Positions 47,161 through 59,941 of a stretch of DNA of 64,000 nucleotides are shown in pieces. The translations under genes were made by a program, and so were the position numbers. The notes under the pieces were generated by a model that saw only the letters and a list, made by a program, of their open reading frames with translations, made no database searches and was not told where the DNA came from. The number at the start of each line of letters is the position of its first letter. Position 1 is the first letter of the stretch. The DNA is from Euryodendron excelsum (taxonomy: Eukaryota > Streptophyta > Magnoliopsida > Ericales > Pentaphylacaceae), in contig CM065381.1 of the NCBI GenBank assembly GCA_033060915.1, forward strand, positions 33,824,336-33,888,335, in the 5' to 3' direction.

Positions 47161-49120
47161 TGGCTGCCCCTTGTAGAGAATCTGATTTTCCTTTGCCTCT
47201 ATTCCTGAGATGCATTTATGTCAGATAGTTTTATTTTGATGGATATTTGTTTATATTTAGATGCATAGATAGACAGATATATTTATGATCTTTACAGCTA
47301 GGCATATGATCAGATGCATGTGATGGATGATGATGTTATGTATCTACTACATGTGTTGATGTTGGTGACTTCTGTTTTTACATGGATTTATATCCTATAT
47401 ATGCAAAGCTCATGCCGACTTTTTTCTTTTCTTTTTTTGTTTTTTTTTTAATATGTATGCACATATTAGAAATATGTTAACTAACATAATGATAAGGGGT
47501 GTTGTCGAACTTGGTATCTTTGGAATGGTAACTCCTTCCTTTTCGAGGGTCTAGCCTTTCATTTGGCTTGACTTTACCTTAATTGGATGATAGCACTTCG
47601 CATCTTTCTTAACCTTTTGATCACCTACGACTCTCTGCCTCGGGGTTAGTGTATATGATTATTGGGCTGAAACTCTCAACTGTCGGGTTTTAGCAATAGC
47701 TTGTCTGACCTTTAGCAAAGCGATAAGTGGCCAGTCCTTCAATTTGAGGAGATTTTGCTTTAGGATCGTAATGTAGGCTAGGTTATGAGGTTTTCAAAAC
47801 AATGAGATATGCAGGCTCAAATTTAATGATGTTTTGAACAGGGTTTAGATCCATACCATCCTTGACTATTTTTTTCTTCCAGTAGGGTTAGCATTTGTTC
47901 TTGGCTTTGACAGCGTGTCCAGCTCATTTAGATCAAGCAATCCATTTTCAATCAGAGTGGACTTTAGTAAGGTTGTAATGTAGGCCATGGATTTCGGGTT
48001 TTTTTAAGAAAGGGTAAAGACTCGAACCTATTGTTTCTACTAGGTTTCTTCATAACCTAGGATCATCTTTAAATTTTCTTCTTCCTTTTAGTATATACTT
48101 CTCAGGGGCAAAAATGACTCTATTCTTTCACCCTTTCTATATGCTTTTTGAGATAACATGACTCTGTTCTCTTTCAATCTTCTTATTATGCTTTTGAAGA
48201 TGACTCAATCACGGCTTTCTTCAGGCCTTTCCTTAGATCTTCTTATTATGCATTTTTTTCCTCTTTTTTTTTTCGGCCTCTTGCCCCTTGGAAACTCTTT
48301 TCCTTCGCTTTGTCCTTTTTATCTTTTTTTTTTCCTTTTTAAGGAACGAGTAATTCTACCATCCCTTTTCCTTTGACATTTTCCTTAGCGGTTCAATCTA
48401 ACCCAATGTGGGCAGTGATCCCTAGGTTACGGTTTTCTCAAAGAAGATAAATGGCTCAACGGGTTTGGCAAGCGGTTGCTTTTGACTATATGGGAAATGA
48501 AATGAGGGCATCTCTTCACTTTGAATTAGATTGCTTGATCTATAGAGCTTTCGATACTATCCTAGCATGATAGAAATGGATACCATTCCTAGAGTTCTCA
48601 ACTATTGTCTGCCCCCAGTGTGAGGAGGACAGTTGTTGCTCATGGCGAGGCATTAGGGGCTAAGCAAAGGGAATATAAACACATTTGTTTTTATATGGGA
48701 AAAAGAAAGATGGTTCCTCTTCATTTTGATAGTCTGGCCACACATCGCTTAGTTTCGGTGTTATGCAAGTGTTGCCTTTGGGTAGTTTCCTCACTCATCC
48801 TTATCTCTCTTTCTTTGGAAAGCTGATCATTTGATGAGTAGTTAACTCATGCTATTGTCCCTTCAAGTCAAACTGACCCCTAGGATAAACCATGCCCCTT
48901 GCGTAGAAAGTAGCCACCATTCCTAAGAGAATATAAGACAATAGTGATGGAATAAAAGACTATCATTTGATTATTATTATCATTTTTTATGAAAAGCATA
49001 GAGTTTTCAAGCAATAAGAAAATTTAAACATTAATTTAAAGGCAGGAAGTAAAACGGATAGAAAGAAAGTGGGTGAAAACACCCCTCTCTTGTACACTTT
49101 TGATGGGGTTCTTACATTCT
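47161..49120. other. Conserved noncoding spacer of element C
   Basis: About 1.95 kb, collinear with the A and B spacers; no pol and no convincing ORF. T-rich tracts near 47430 and 48250-48340. Confidence 0.6.
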
Positions 49121-50705
49121 TCAATAGGGCTTTGGGATGATGCCCACATCTTTAATACTCCACTTGCGATTCAGGTCCTTGGCTTCTTCTAGAGCTCCGG
49201 ACACGTCGGCAGTGATGGTGCAGTTGGTAGCTTCATTAATCTCTTTCTTGTTCTTGGCAATAGGTACTTCTGTAAATAGGATGGCTAGTTCACCTCTTTC
49301 TAATTCGAACGGCTCTGTCTGTTCTCTTGACTCTTCTAGCCCGCAGCCCATGTCTTCATAGTTTTATTCGATCGTGGGCCAAGGGTTTTCCAACGAGTGA
49401 CTTTCAGCTGCTGCATACTTCGAGTGTAAAAACTCATCACCCCATCCATTAGTAGTTATGCTTTTGATATGCTCTTCCTTCGGGAACATTGGCTCCTCAA
49501 TGGGCCAGCTAGAAGCATCAGGCACCTCATCAGGGTTATAGAGATAAATCGAGCACAATGGGAGATCCTCCTCCGAGTCATCTTCTTCATCGGTCTCCCA
49601 ATAGTCCTCGTAATCTTCGGTCTCGGGCTCGTCGAACTCTCCCTTGTCTTTCATTTCTACTAGTATCATGTTGACGTTGACGGTGTGATCCGGAAGAGGG
49701 TTAGTGGTCCCATTGGGGGTCGGAGCAGGTTTTACCGACTGCAGATCAATGGTCTTATTGTCGATTAAGTCTTGGATTTTGTGCTTGAGAGCAAAGCAGC
49801 TTTCGGTGTCGTGCCCTTGGCCACCCGAATGGTATTCACATGTATGGGCTTCAAGATGTTGTTCTTCAGAAGGCTATGGTAAGCCTCGGTTTGGGTGCAG
49901 GCTAAAGTATCAAAGGTACAGGTGCGTTGGACAGCTCTAATGAAGTTAGGTCGTGCCCTAGCAGGGCCGTAGTTAGGGATCAGAGCAGGCATGGTTAGAG
50001 TGGGTAGGGGCATGACAGGGTATGATTGTAATGGTAATCAGTATTGGGGTGGTTGGCCAGGAAGGATGGCAGACACTTCGCTTTCCTTCTTGATTGTTCC
50101 CCTTGTAGTAGCCACCTTCTTGGCTATGTTGGCGGTATACTCTCCAGTCTTGCCGTAGGAGTCCGTAATCCTCCCTGTCTTGAGGCTGTTTTCTATCATC
50201 TCCCCTTGTATGATGAGCTCGAAGAAACTTTTCCCTACACTTGTGCAGAGCTTCTCGTAGTATATACCTTGAAAAGTATGTACGAACAGTTGCACGTACT
50301 CCTTCTCTTCCAATGGGGGATGGACTTGTGCGGTAACTTCTCTCCATCTCAAGGCATACTTCTTGAAGCTTTCCTTTTCACCCTTGCTCATAGTTATCAG
50401 GGACCATCAGTCAGAGGTGAGATCAATATTGTGACAATATTGTGCTTTAAATGCATTGACCAGCTCGATCCAGGTTGTGATCTTCCTTAAGTCCAGACGA
50501 GCAAACCATTGTAGAGCAGACCTCGTGAGGCTGTGTTGGAATAGCTGCATGAGGAGCTTCGGATCGTTGCCATGACCACTTAGCGCTCCAGCATAGAGAC
50601 GAAGATGAGCGACGGGTTACCAATGTCGTCATACTTCTGGAAGTCAGGCATTTCGAACCTAGTAGGTCTCGGGTGGTCAGGAAAGAAACAGAGCTCATCG
50701 TAGAA
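49121..50705 (-). pseudogene. gag: Gag of element C, 5'-truncated and frameshifted
   Basis: Minus-strand gag that lacks the N-terminus; it is cut within the segment that reads DELCFFPDHPRP in B, where LTR sequence begins. The capsid core is well kept (FKKYALRWREVTAQVHPPLE, VQLFVHTFQGIYYEKLCTSV, open at 50038-50391). A deletion before the knuckle shifts the frame near 49835, and the knuckle region (C-X2-H, GHDTESC) continues in another frame. The Glu/Asp-rich segment (49364-49669) and the C-terminus ending KPY (stop 49121-49123) follow. It is close to B in sequence. Confidence 0.75.
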
Positions 50706-53155
50706 AATATGGACCATATATAAAGAGAGTTTTTAGAAAGCATCTAAAATATCTCACGTTCCTAAAGCGATTCAAACCATAAGAAGATTAGAACCACTTT
50801 AAGATAGCGGTTTTAAAAACAACGAGGATTTAAAAATATAGACCGTATTGGTCGCTTTAAATGTAACACTTTCCTAAAGCAACCCGAGCCATGGAAAGGC
50901 TAGAACCACCTTAGGATTGTGGTTTTGAAAAGAAGTTTTGAAAAAGAAAATTTTGATGCAAGTTTTGAAAACAATTTTGATGCAAGCTTTTGAAAATGAA
51001 TTTTAAAATAATACAAGATCATGATATGCACAATGCAAGTTGGGGTCGTGAACATACAAGGTTAAAGGCTTCACCACATAATCAAGGGGGCCGAACCCAC
51101 ATGGTCTCTGGTTAAACTAAAAGAAAGCCCCTGACACGGTGACCCTCCAATAGCCTAATCCTATACATGGACCGGGAAATCCATTGTTTCAAGCATACAA
51201 GAAAGAAGGGGAAGAAGATGGGGGATTAAAATAGAAAAAAACCCAAGTGGGTTAGGAGAGAGAAGAGAGGGGGAAGATACATAAACTTAAAGAGAAAGCC
51301 TACCTTGTGCCTTCTTTATTTTACTTTTCTTTTCTTGCTTCGCTTCGGTCTTCACTTCAGTCTTCGAGAGTTTGTCTTCGATCTTCAAAGCTTGGTAGTT
51401 GCAGCAATCCAAGTCTTCAATGGAGGGTTTGAGGCTAGTGTATGAGTATATAAGAATGTGTATGAGTGTATAGGAGGCTAGGGTTTGGAAAACCTAAAAA
51501 AGCTAGGGTTTAGGGAGGGTACGAGCTCTGTATATCGAAGAATAGGGTTTTTAGACTTAGTTTGCAAACCTCCTTCACGCTGGAGGAGGCTCTGTATTTA
51601 TAGAAGGAAGAGCAACCTAGCGTCTGTTGCAGTGGCGCTAGGCCAAACTTTACATTGGTGCCACTAGGAGTGGCGCTAGGCCATTTTTTGGCTTGTAGTG
51701 GCACCAGCCACTTTGGAAAGTTTTTAAGTCGGCAAGCAACCTATCTTGAGAAGATTTGGACGCCTGTACTAGTGACTACCATGTAATTTTTAACCTGGCT
51801 TTACTAGGAGTGACTTTGAAAAGTTCGGAAAGGATTTAAGGGACTGGGAATGGCCCGGAAGGTCGAAAGAGGGCTGGAACCCGTAGAATAGGGTCCCGGG
51901 GGTAATGGACTTAACAAAAGGGTGACAAGATTTGTAGGAAGGGTTGACCGGGCCATTAGGGGCAAAACGGTCAACCGGGCCGGAAAACTGCCAGGACGAA
52001 CTCAGAATGTCCCAGAAGAAGACTCGAGATTTGGAAACATTATTTAGAATGTTCTCAAAGGTTACCGGTCTGATACCCAGAGCCAGTGTGGTTGGGAAAG
52101 GCGACTGACCCACTTGGGGCAAAACGGTCATTTTGCACCGGGTTTGCCGAAATTGACTCGGAATGGTAATGGAAGGTTGAGAATACTATAAGAAGCATTC
52201 TCGAGAGGTTACCCGTTTGATATCCAGAGTCGGTGTGGTTCTCGGGGCGCTTGGTTGCCTAGGGGCAAAATAGTCATCTTGACCGGAAAGTCTTGGAATT
52301 GGCCCGAAACTGACTAGAAGGCACCTAATCATACCGGATTGACTTTAAGTCAATCTTGGAAAGGGTGGACTTACCGTTCTGAGGACTTAGGTATTTTCTC
52401 AAGAAACGTGCTGAAAAATGGCCCTAGGGGCAGTTTGGTCATTTTTCACCAAAATGAGCTAGCGAGCACCGGTGTTGACCTGGGTTTTGAGTGTTTTTGC
52501 CACTCTGATGACAGTCCCGTGATATAGGGGTTTGTTGGCAATTCCTTATATGGACCTGTTTACGAGTACTTCCGCTGCTCTGATGGTTGCGATGTTTACG
52601 AGTACTTCCATTACTCTGACGGTTCGCGATCATTCCCGAGACTGCCTGATCTCGAGAAGCTGCTAACGGGACTTAGCGCCTAAGAAGTCAACTTTGTCGA
52701 AGGCGTGCTGAAACCGACATTTCTGCATTGGCAGGTGAGCAGGCGCCAAAGGTGGATCGTTATACCATCTAGGGAACTTGGGGTCCTGTCCCGGTTGACA
52801 GGTTTGAAGGGACTTATCATTTCGAAGAGACTTTCTTCGGAAAACATGCCGGAAGGATAGACTTGCCGTCTCGAGGAATTACTTTCTCGAGAGAGGGATT
52901 GGAATTGGAATTGGACTTGAAAAAGGGGACTTACCGTCTTCGAGAAGACGTGCCTGATTTGGAATTGGATCGAACAATGCCCCCATGGGCATTTTGCTCA
53001 TTTTGCTTCTATTTGGGCCTGGTGGGCCCGCGAAGTGATGGATAGACGGGATTAGACTTGGAAACCTGATTTGACTCAAAATATGTCCACATTGACTTGA
53101 ATACAAGGCTAGACGGACTTTAGACTACCGAGCGGTGAAAAATGGGGTGCTTACA
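50706..53155 (-). mobile_element. 5' LTR remnant of element C
   Basis: The U3 end to the start of the G-poor region only (2450 bp); the rest was deleted together with PBS, leader and gag N-terminus. A short scrambled filler (about 50702-50722, including a copy of the ATATGGACC block) sits at the junction. TATA box 51595-51602. Most similar to the C 3' LTR. Confidence 0.8.
51595..51602 (-). promoter_or_regulatory. TATA box of the C 5' LTR
   Basis: TATAAATA on the minus strand in the conserved block; palindromes upstream at about 51625-51715. Confidence 0.65.
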
Positions 53156-53160
53156 GCTGG
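53156..53160. repeat. Target-site duplication, right copy (element C)
   Basis: GCTGG directly after GGTGCTTACA; partner of GCCGG at 39653-39657. The D LTR continues with GAATGGCCCG. Confidence 0.75.
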
Positions 53161-54508
53161 GAATGGCCCGAAGGGCCAAAAAGGGACCGGAATCCTTAAA
53201 ATAGTTTCTCAGGGGTAGTAGACTTGAAAAATGATGTTAGGATTTGTTGGAAGAGTTGACCGGGCCATTAGGGGGAAAATGATTATTCGGGTCGAAAAGC
53301 AGCCGGGATGGACTTGGAATGTCGTGGAAGAAGGTTTGGGGCTTGGAAACATCAACTAAATGTTTTAGGAGGTTAACAGTTTGACACCCAAAGCTGGTGT
53401 GGTTAGAAAAGGCGACCGGCCCACTTGGGCCATAACGGTCATTTTGCATCAAGTTTGCCGAAACTAACTCGAAATGATCCAGAAATGCATCGAAAGGATG
53501 GGGATACTATCAAAAACATCCCTGAGAGGTTACCGGTTTAATACCTAGAGACGGCGTTGTTCTCGGGGCGATCGGATGCCTAGGGGTAAAATGGTCATTT
53601 TGACTAGAGGGTCTCAGAATTGGCCTGAAACCGACTGGAAGGCACTTAAACATGCCGGATCATCTTTGGGATGATCCTAGAAGGGTAGACTTACCGTTCT
53701 GAGGATTTAGGTACTTTCTCAAGAAACGTGCCGGAAATGGCCCTAGGGGCAGTTTGGTCATTTTTCACCGGAGTGGGCTAGCAGACACTAGTGTTGACCT
53801 GGGTTTTGAGTGATTTCGTCACTCTGACAGTGGTCCCGTGACATAGGGGTTTGTTGGCAATTTTCAATGTCGACCTGTTTACGAGTGTTTCCACCACTCT
53901 AACGGTTGCAATGTTTATGAGTACTTCCGTTACTCTAACAGTTCGCGATCATTCCAGAGACTGCTTGATCTCGGGAAGCTGCTAGGTGGACTTATCGCCT
54001 GAGGAATCAACTTTCTCGAAAGGCGTGCCAAAACGGACATTCTTCATTAGTGGGTTAACCGGCAGCAAAGGTGGACCGTTCTACCATTTCGGGGACTTGG
54101 GGTCTCGTCTTTGTCGACGGGTTTGAAGAGATTTACTGTTTTAAAGATTTTTCTCGAAAAACGTGCCAAATTGGATGAACTTACCGCCTTGAGGGATCAA
54201 CTTTCTCGAAAGACATGCCAGACTTAATTTGAACTGGAATTGTACTGGAATTTGATTTGAGCTGGAATTGAGATTGAAAAGGGGACTTACCGTCTTCGAG
54301 AAGATGAGCCAACTGAAATTGGACCGGATAATACCCCAAGGGCATTTTGGTCATTTTGCCTCTATTTGGGCTGGACGGTCCTGCAAAGTGATTGATTGAC
54401 TAGATTATGTCTGAAAAACTAGCTTGAATTGGAATATGTCCATATGGACTTGAATACAAGTCTGGATGGACTGGAGACTGCCAAGCGGGCAAAAATGGGG
54501 TGCTTACA

Positions 54509-57500
54509 ACCAGCCCAATAAAAGCAAATCAATTTTTCAGACTCAATCCAATCAATCAATCATTTTGCTGGCCCACCGAGCCCAATAGAGGGAAAATGAC
54601 CAAAATGCCCTTGCGGCATTACTCGGTCCAATTTCAGATGGCACATCTCTATAGACACAAGAAAGTCCCTATTTCAATCTCAATTCCAATTTCAATTCTA
54701 ATACAGATCAATCAAACTCAAATAGGCACGTCTTTCGAGAAAGTTGATCCCTCAGGCAGTAAGTCCATCCAGCCCGGCACATTTTCTCAGAAAATTTCTC
54801 AGAACGGTAAGTCTTTTCAAACCCGTCGACTGGGATAAAACCCAAGTCCTTGAGATTGTAGACCGTTTCACTTTTGGCACCTGCTAGCCCACCAATGTAG
54901 AATGTTCATTATTTAGCATGTCTTTCAAGAAAGTTGATTCCTCAAACAATAAGTCTATCCAGCAGCTTCCCGAGTCAACAGTCTCTAGAATGAATGCACA
55001 CCATCAGAGTGGCAGAAAAACTCATAAACAGGTTGACATTGGGAATTGCCAAAAAATGCCCCATGTCACGAGACCAAACTCACCTCTTGGCCATGACACG
55101 TTTACTAAAGGACGGGATACCTTTGGAAACTAATTCATCACACACCGTCAGTGTGGTGGAAACACTCAAAACCCCGGTCAACACTAGTTTCTGCTAGCCC
55201 ACTTCGGTAAAAAATGATCAAACTACCCCTTGGGCCTTTTTTGGCATGCTTCTCGAGAAAATATCTAAATCCTCAGAGTGGTAAGTCCACCTTTGCAAAA
55301 TTTCTAAAAGACAATCCAGCATGTTCAAGTGCTTTCCAGTCAGTTTCAGACCAATTCCGAGACCATCTAGTTAAAATGATCATTTTGCCCCTAGGTATCC
55401 AATTGCTTCCGAGAACCACATCGGCTATGAGTCTCAAACCGGTAACCTCCCGATGATGCTTCTAATAGTATTCCCAACCTTCTAGCACCTTTTTGGATTA
55501 TTTAAAGTCCATTCTAGTAAAGCCTGGTACAAAATGACTGTTTTGGCTCTAGTGGGCCGATCGCCTTTTCCAACCACACCGGCTTTGGGTATCAAATCGA
55601 CAATCCCTCAAAACATTCTAATTGATGTTTCCAACCTTCAAGCCTTCTCATAGGATATTCCAAGTCCATTCTGGTAGTTTTTCAGTCTAGTTAACTGTTA
55701 TGCCCTTAGTGGCTCGGTCAGCCTTTTCAAACATTCTGGCATTATTTTCCAAGCCTATTACCCCTGGGACACTATTTCAAGGGTTTCTACCCATTTCAGG
55801 CCGTTCATATCATTTATGGACTTCCAAAACATTCTCGGACCTTCTGGAGTCACTCATAGTGGAGCTAAGCTAAATATTGCATGTTAGTCACTAGGACAGG
55901 CGCTCAAATCTTTTGCCTTGCATATCAAGGGTCGAAAGATACATTTCTTGCAGCCCTAAAGACTTTCCTAATTGGATGGCACCACTGCCAAGCCAAAAAT
56001 TGGCCCGGCACCACTCCTGGTGGCACTAGTAGGATTTTTGCCCTAGTGCCACTGCAACAGGCTCCAGGCTATTTTTGTGTCTATAAATACAAACCCTCCC
56101 CTTGCATGAAAAGGGCCCGCAAACTCAGTTTAAAAACTCAGCTTTTCTAAATACAGAGCTCGAAGTCTCTCCCAACCCTAGCTCTCTCTAGTTTCTTCAA
56201 ACCCTAGCCTCCATACACTTAAACCCTAACATCCATACACTCTATACACTTAAACACAAGCCTCCAAAGCCTCCATTAAAGACTCAAGGTACTGCAACTT
56301 CAAGGTTTCCAAAGTCTAAGTAAAGCAAAGCAAACAAAACAAGCAAAGTAAGAAGAAGAAAAGGTAGGTTTTTTATTTACTTTTACGTATTTTTCTCCTC
56401 TCTCTTCTCCCTTTTGGGCCACTTGAGTTTTTTTCTACTTTAATCCCCATCTTCTACCCCCTTTCTTACATGCTTGAAACAAGGGAATCCCCGATTCATG
56501 CCTGGGAAGAACTGTTAAAAGTCCCTAAGTTGGGGGCTTTCTTCTAGTTCAACCTTCGACTGTATGGATTCAGCTCCTTTGACTATGTGGTGAAGCCTAA
56601 CCTTGTATGTTCACGACGCTACTTGCATTATGCATATCATACATCCATTCAAAATTTGTTTTCAAAATTTGTTTTCAAAGTTTGGATCAAAATCTCTTTT
56701 AAAGCTTGCATTCAAAATCTTGTTTTTAAAATCACAATCCTAGAGTGATTCTAGCCATTCCATGGTTAGGGTTGTTTTAGGAAAGTATTATATTAATTGT
56801 GACCATCAAGGTTCATATTTTGGATGTAAACCCTTAATTGTTTTTCATCAAAACCACAATCTTGAGATGATTCTAGCCATTCCATGGTTAGGGTTATTTT
56901 AGGAAAGTGTGATATTCAATGTGATCATATTAGTCCATATTTCAAATCCATGTTGTTTTCAAAACCACAACCCTAGAATAGTTCTAATTCTTACATGGTT
57001 ATAATTGTTTTAGGAAAGTGAGACATCCAAAAGGTATTCAAAAGTTCATATTCAAACCCCTTTCCAAATTTACTTTTCAAACTTCTTCCCAAAAACTCTC
57101 TTCAAAAATACACTTTCTCAAAACTCCCTTCAAAAATCTCTTTCCTAAAAACTCTTTTCAAAAGATTTATTTTCCAAGATCTTTTTTTCTTAGAGTCCAA
57201 GTTAAGCCCTAGATTCCATGGTTAGGAAACACTAGTTCCCGTTCCTTAAAATTAAGACTTCCTATTTTGCCTCAAATCATAAGTTTCTAAAAACAATCTT
57301 CTACATCAAATTCTAAATTTTCAAAATCTCTTTTTCTACATCAAATCATAGCTTTCCAAATCCTAGATTTCTCAAAATTCGACCTCTCCAATTCCATGTC
57401 AAATCCAACCCTCCAATTTAGGAAACTAGATCAAATCCTCTAATTTAGGAAACAAAATCAAATCATCCATTTTTTAAAATAAAATCTAATTTTCTACCTT

Positions 57501-59112
57501 AGGAAATAAGATTCAAACCTTTCTTAATTCCAATCTTTCTTAATTTCAAATCTTTTTCAATTTCAATTTTTTCAAATTCTAAAACTTTCTATATTCTAAA
57601 TCTTTCCAAAGTTCAACTATTTCTATATTCAAAACTTTCTTAAATTGAAATCTTTAAAATTCAAAACTTTCCAAATTCAAATATTTCCTAATTCGAATAC
57701 TTTCCTAATTTGGCACTTTCCTAAAATGAAGCTTTGCTATTTTGAAACTTTTCTAATACAAAGATTTCTAAATCCAATCTTTCTTCAATTCTAACTTTTC
57801 AAAATTTTCCCAAGTCAAATCAAGTCAAATCTTTACATTTCTTTTTCAAGTCAAATCTTTTTAAATCAAATCAAATCTCTTTCCAAACCTTTCTTAAATC
57901 CAACTTTCCTAATTTGAACTTTTCCTAATTCGAACCTTCCCTAAATCTAACTTTCTAAAATCAAGCCTCTCAAGTCTAAATCGAACCTTCCTAATTCAAC
58001 TACATGTTCCAACCTTAGGTTACGAAAACTCTAGGATACCTAAACCCTAGTTCAATCCTAACTCTAAGTTAGGAAACTTCAACTCCTTTCTAAAACTCTT
58101 TTCCAAAATCAAGATGGTTTTCCAACTTCAATTTAAGTTAAAATGTTTTTAGAACCTTGGTCTTTCCAAATCTAGTCCAAGTTCCTTTTCAAAGGTCAAT
58201 ATTTTCAAATCAAAATCAATTTCACATCATTTAGTTTTGTTTCAAATAAAAGTCAATTCCAAGTTTAATTTCAAATCTTCCATTCAAAGTTCAAATCAAA
58301 CTCTTTTTGAATCAAATATTTTCAAATCAAACTTTTCAAAACCTGAAACTGTTTGTTTTCAATCGGACTCTTATCCGAACTACAACTGACCTAATTCTCA
58401 AAAAGGAATACATAGGCAAACCTCATGGGTGCAGTCATGACCTTTTCAAGTTTCCAATTCTATAATCTATTTTAAGTTTCTTATTCTAAAATCTATTTTC
58501 AAATCTTCAATTTCATAATCTGTTTCTAATTTCTAAAAGTTTTTATCAAACTCCAAATTTTCTTTTCAAATCTATTTTTCAAAATCAAATTCTTTTCTTG
58601 CACTTGCATGTCATGCATCATGTTAAATCTCTTTTCAAAATTCTTTTCAAAGTGGATAGTATTGAACAATGGACAATTGAAGATTCTAAATGAGTAAACT
58701 TATGGTGAATAGACATGTAGGTACTGCAAGGGCGAGGTAAGGTGATGGCTTACTGCGTCTTCCTAAATGTAACCAACCTCTAAACTTATATCACTGTTTT
58801 CAAAGACCAAAATAGAGTTATTTTCAAAAAGGGCTTAAATCTGTCCAAAGGTGTCCAAACAACCTATTTTCTTAAAAACCCTCTCCTGAGAAAGTGTAAT
58901 CTTCGGATTGTACTTAGTTTTAAGTGACCTAACTCACTTTAATCAAGTTAGGTGATGACTCCAAATATTTTCTAAAAGCCCTTAATCAAATTAATTTTGA
59001 ATTCAAACCTAGTCGCATTCGTCCTTTTAAAAGGATGAGTTCCAACGATAGAGCACTACATTTTTCCCACTTGTGTGTGTTTTGCTCGAGTGGGAAAAAT
59101 TGGGGTGCGAAA
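54509..59112 (+). mobile_element. 5' LTR of element F, first ~100 bp missing
   Basis: A + LTR that lacks its TGTAAG start because the D LTR end lies at about base 100 of it. Remaining order: reduced U3 arrays, degenerate palindromes (55975-56070), TATA box (56082-56089), telo-box leader, G-poor region (57040-58370), U5. It ends GGTGCGAAA (a mutated GGCGCGACA) at 59112. The most diverged LTR here, hence probably the oldest. Confidence 0.8.
56082..56089 (+). promoter_or_regulatory. TATA box of the F LTR
   Basis: TATAAATA followed by CAAACCC; the flanking block is diverged but collinear with the other LTRs. Confidence 0.65.
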
Positions 59113-59114
59113 GC

Positions 59115-59132
59115 TGGCAACTCTACTAGGGA
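59115..59132 (+). promoter_or_regulatory. Primer-binding site of element F, mutated
   Basis: TGGCAACTCTACTAGGGA, two bases after the LTR end; four differences from the A site. Confidence 0.7.
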
Positions 59133-59902
59133 CACTTAGAGAATTAGGCCAATGTCATATCTTTTCACCCTTCATGCCTCTGGAGTCTTCGATTAATTTG
59201 TCCAATTCTATCCACTTCAAATTTTCAAAATCAAAAATTTTAAAGCTGCTTTCAAATACATGTCATTGTTTGCATTTAATTCATATTCAATCATTTAATC
59301 ATGCATTAAGTTTGTCATTCAAGCACTGACTTTTTGCATCTTTTTTTTTGTAGGTGGACCGTTACTAACGTATTTATTTCATGTTATATTAACTACCATG
59401 TATGATTGAATGTATGTAATGTACAGGATGGATGGGAGTTGTTAAGCCCTTTCCTCTATTTTTCAAAATTTCACACACACATTGTATTGTGCACAAGCAT
59501 TTGCATACTTGCATTCTTTACTCGAATATGTCCCTTCTAGTTAGAAGGGGGAACAGCATATTGGTTGTGGGCAAGATGCTTTGTCAAATTTTTCACCTAC
59601 GACCTCTTGATGCTTCCCCTGCTCGGATCACCAACCGATAATGGCACCACCTTGGGGAGTGGGCCTAGGTTTGAAGATCTGGGGACTGAGCCTTCTTAGG
59701 AAGCATTAGTAAACCCTTAACTTCATGCATAGCCAAACCTCTGCCGGATTTAAGACACACACATCGAATTCAAAACCTTGGAGGAAAGGGTGATTGCTTT
59801 ACTTTCCTTGAAGCTTGTCTATTCCTATTGTTATAATGCTTGTATTCTTGCTGTTATAATGACTGTATAACTACTTATGCATCTATATTTACTTTACAAT
59901 TA

Positions 59903-59941
<39 letters not shown>

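Larger units (their letters stand above)
39658..53155 (-). mobile_element. Element C: non-autonomous Tat/Ogre-like retrotransposon with gag and antisense PMD
   Basis: The clearest whole insertion in the window (13.5 kb). Both outer termini are canonical (TGTCGCGCCC at 39658 and GGTGCTTACA at 53155) and a 5-bp target duplication with one difference flanks it. Order on the minus strand: 5' LTR remnant (50706-53155), gag (50705-49121), spacer, antisense PMD gene (45316-47160 on +), PPT (44012-44022), 3' LTR (39658-44007). The PBS, leader, gag N-terminus and the U5 part of the 5' LTR are deleted together at about 50705. There is no pol. The two LTRs are closer to each other than to other copies. 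Confidence 0.85.
36117..54508 (-). mobile_element. 5' LTR of element D, split by element C
   Basis: The LTR proper is 36117-39657 plus 53161-54508 (about 4.9 kb); element C and one target duplication lie between. The left end, TGTCGCGTCCC, is followed by CACCCGAAAAAGACAAGTGA, a variant shared with LTR G but not with A, B, C or LTR-1. The right end GGTGCTTACA at 54508 abuts the interior of the F LTR. TATA box at 39442-39449. Confidence 0.85.
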
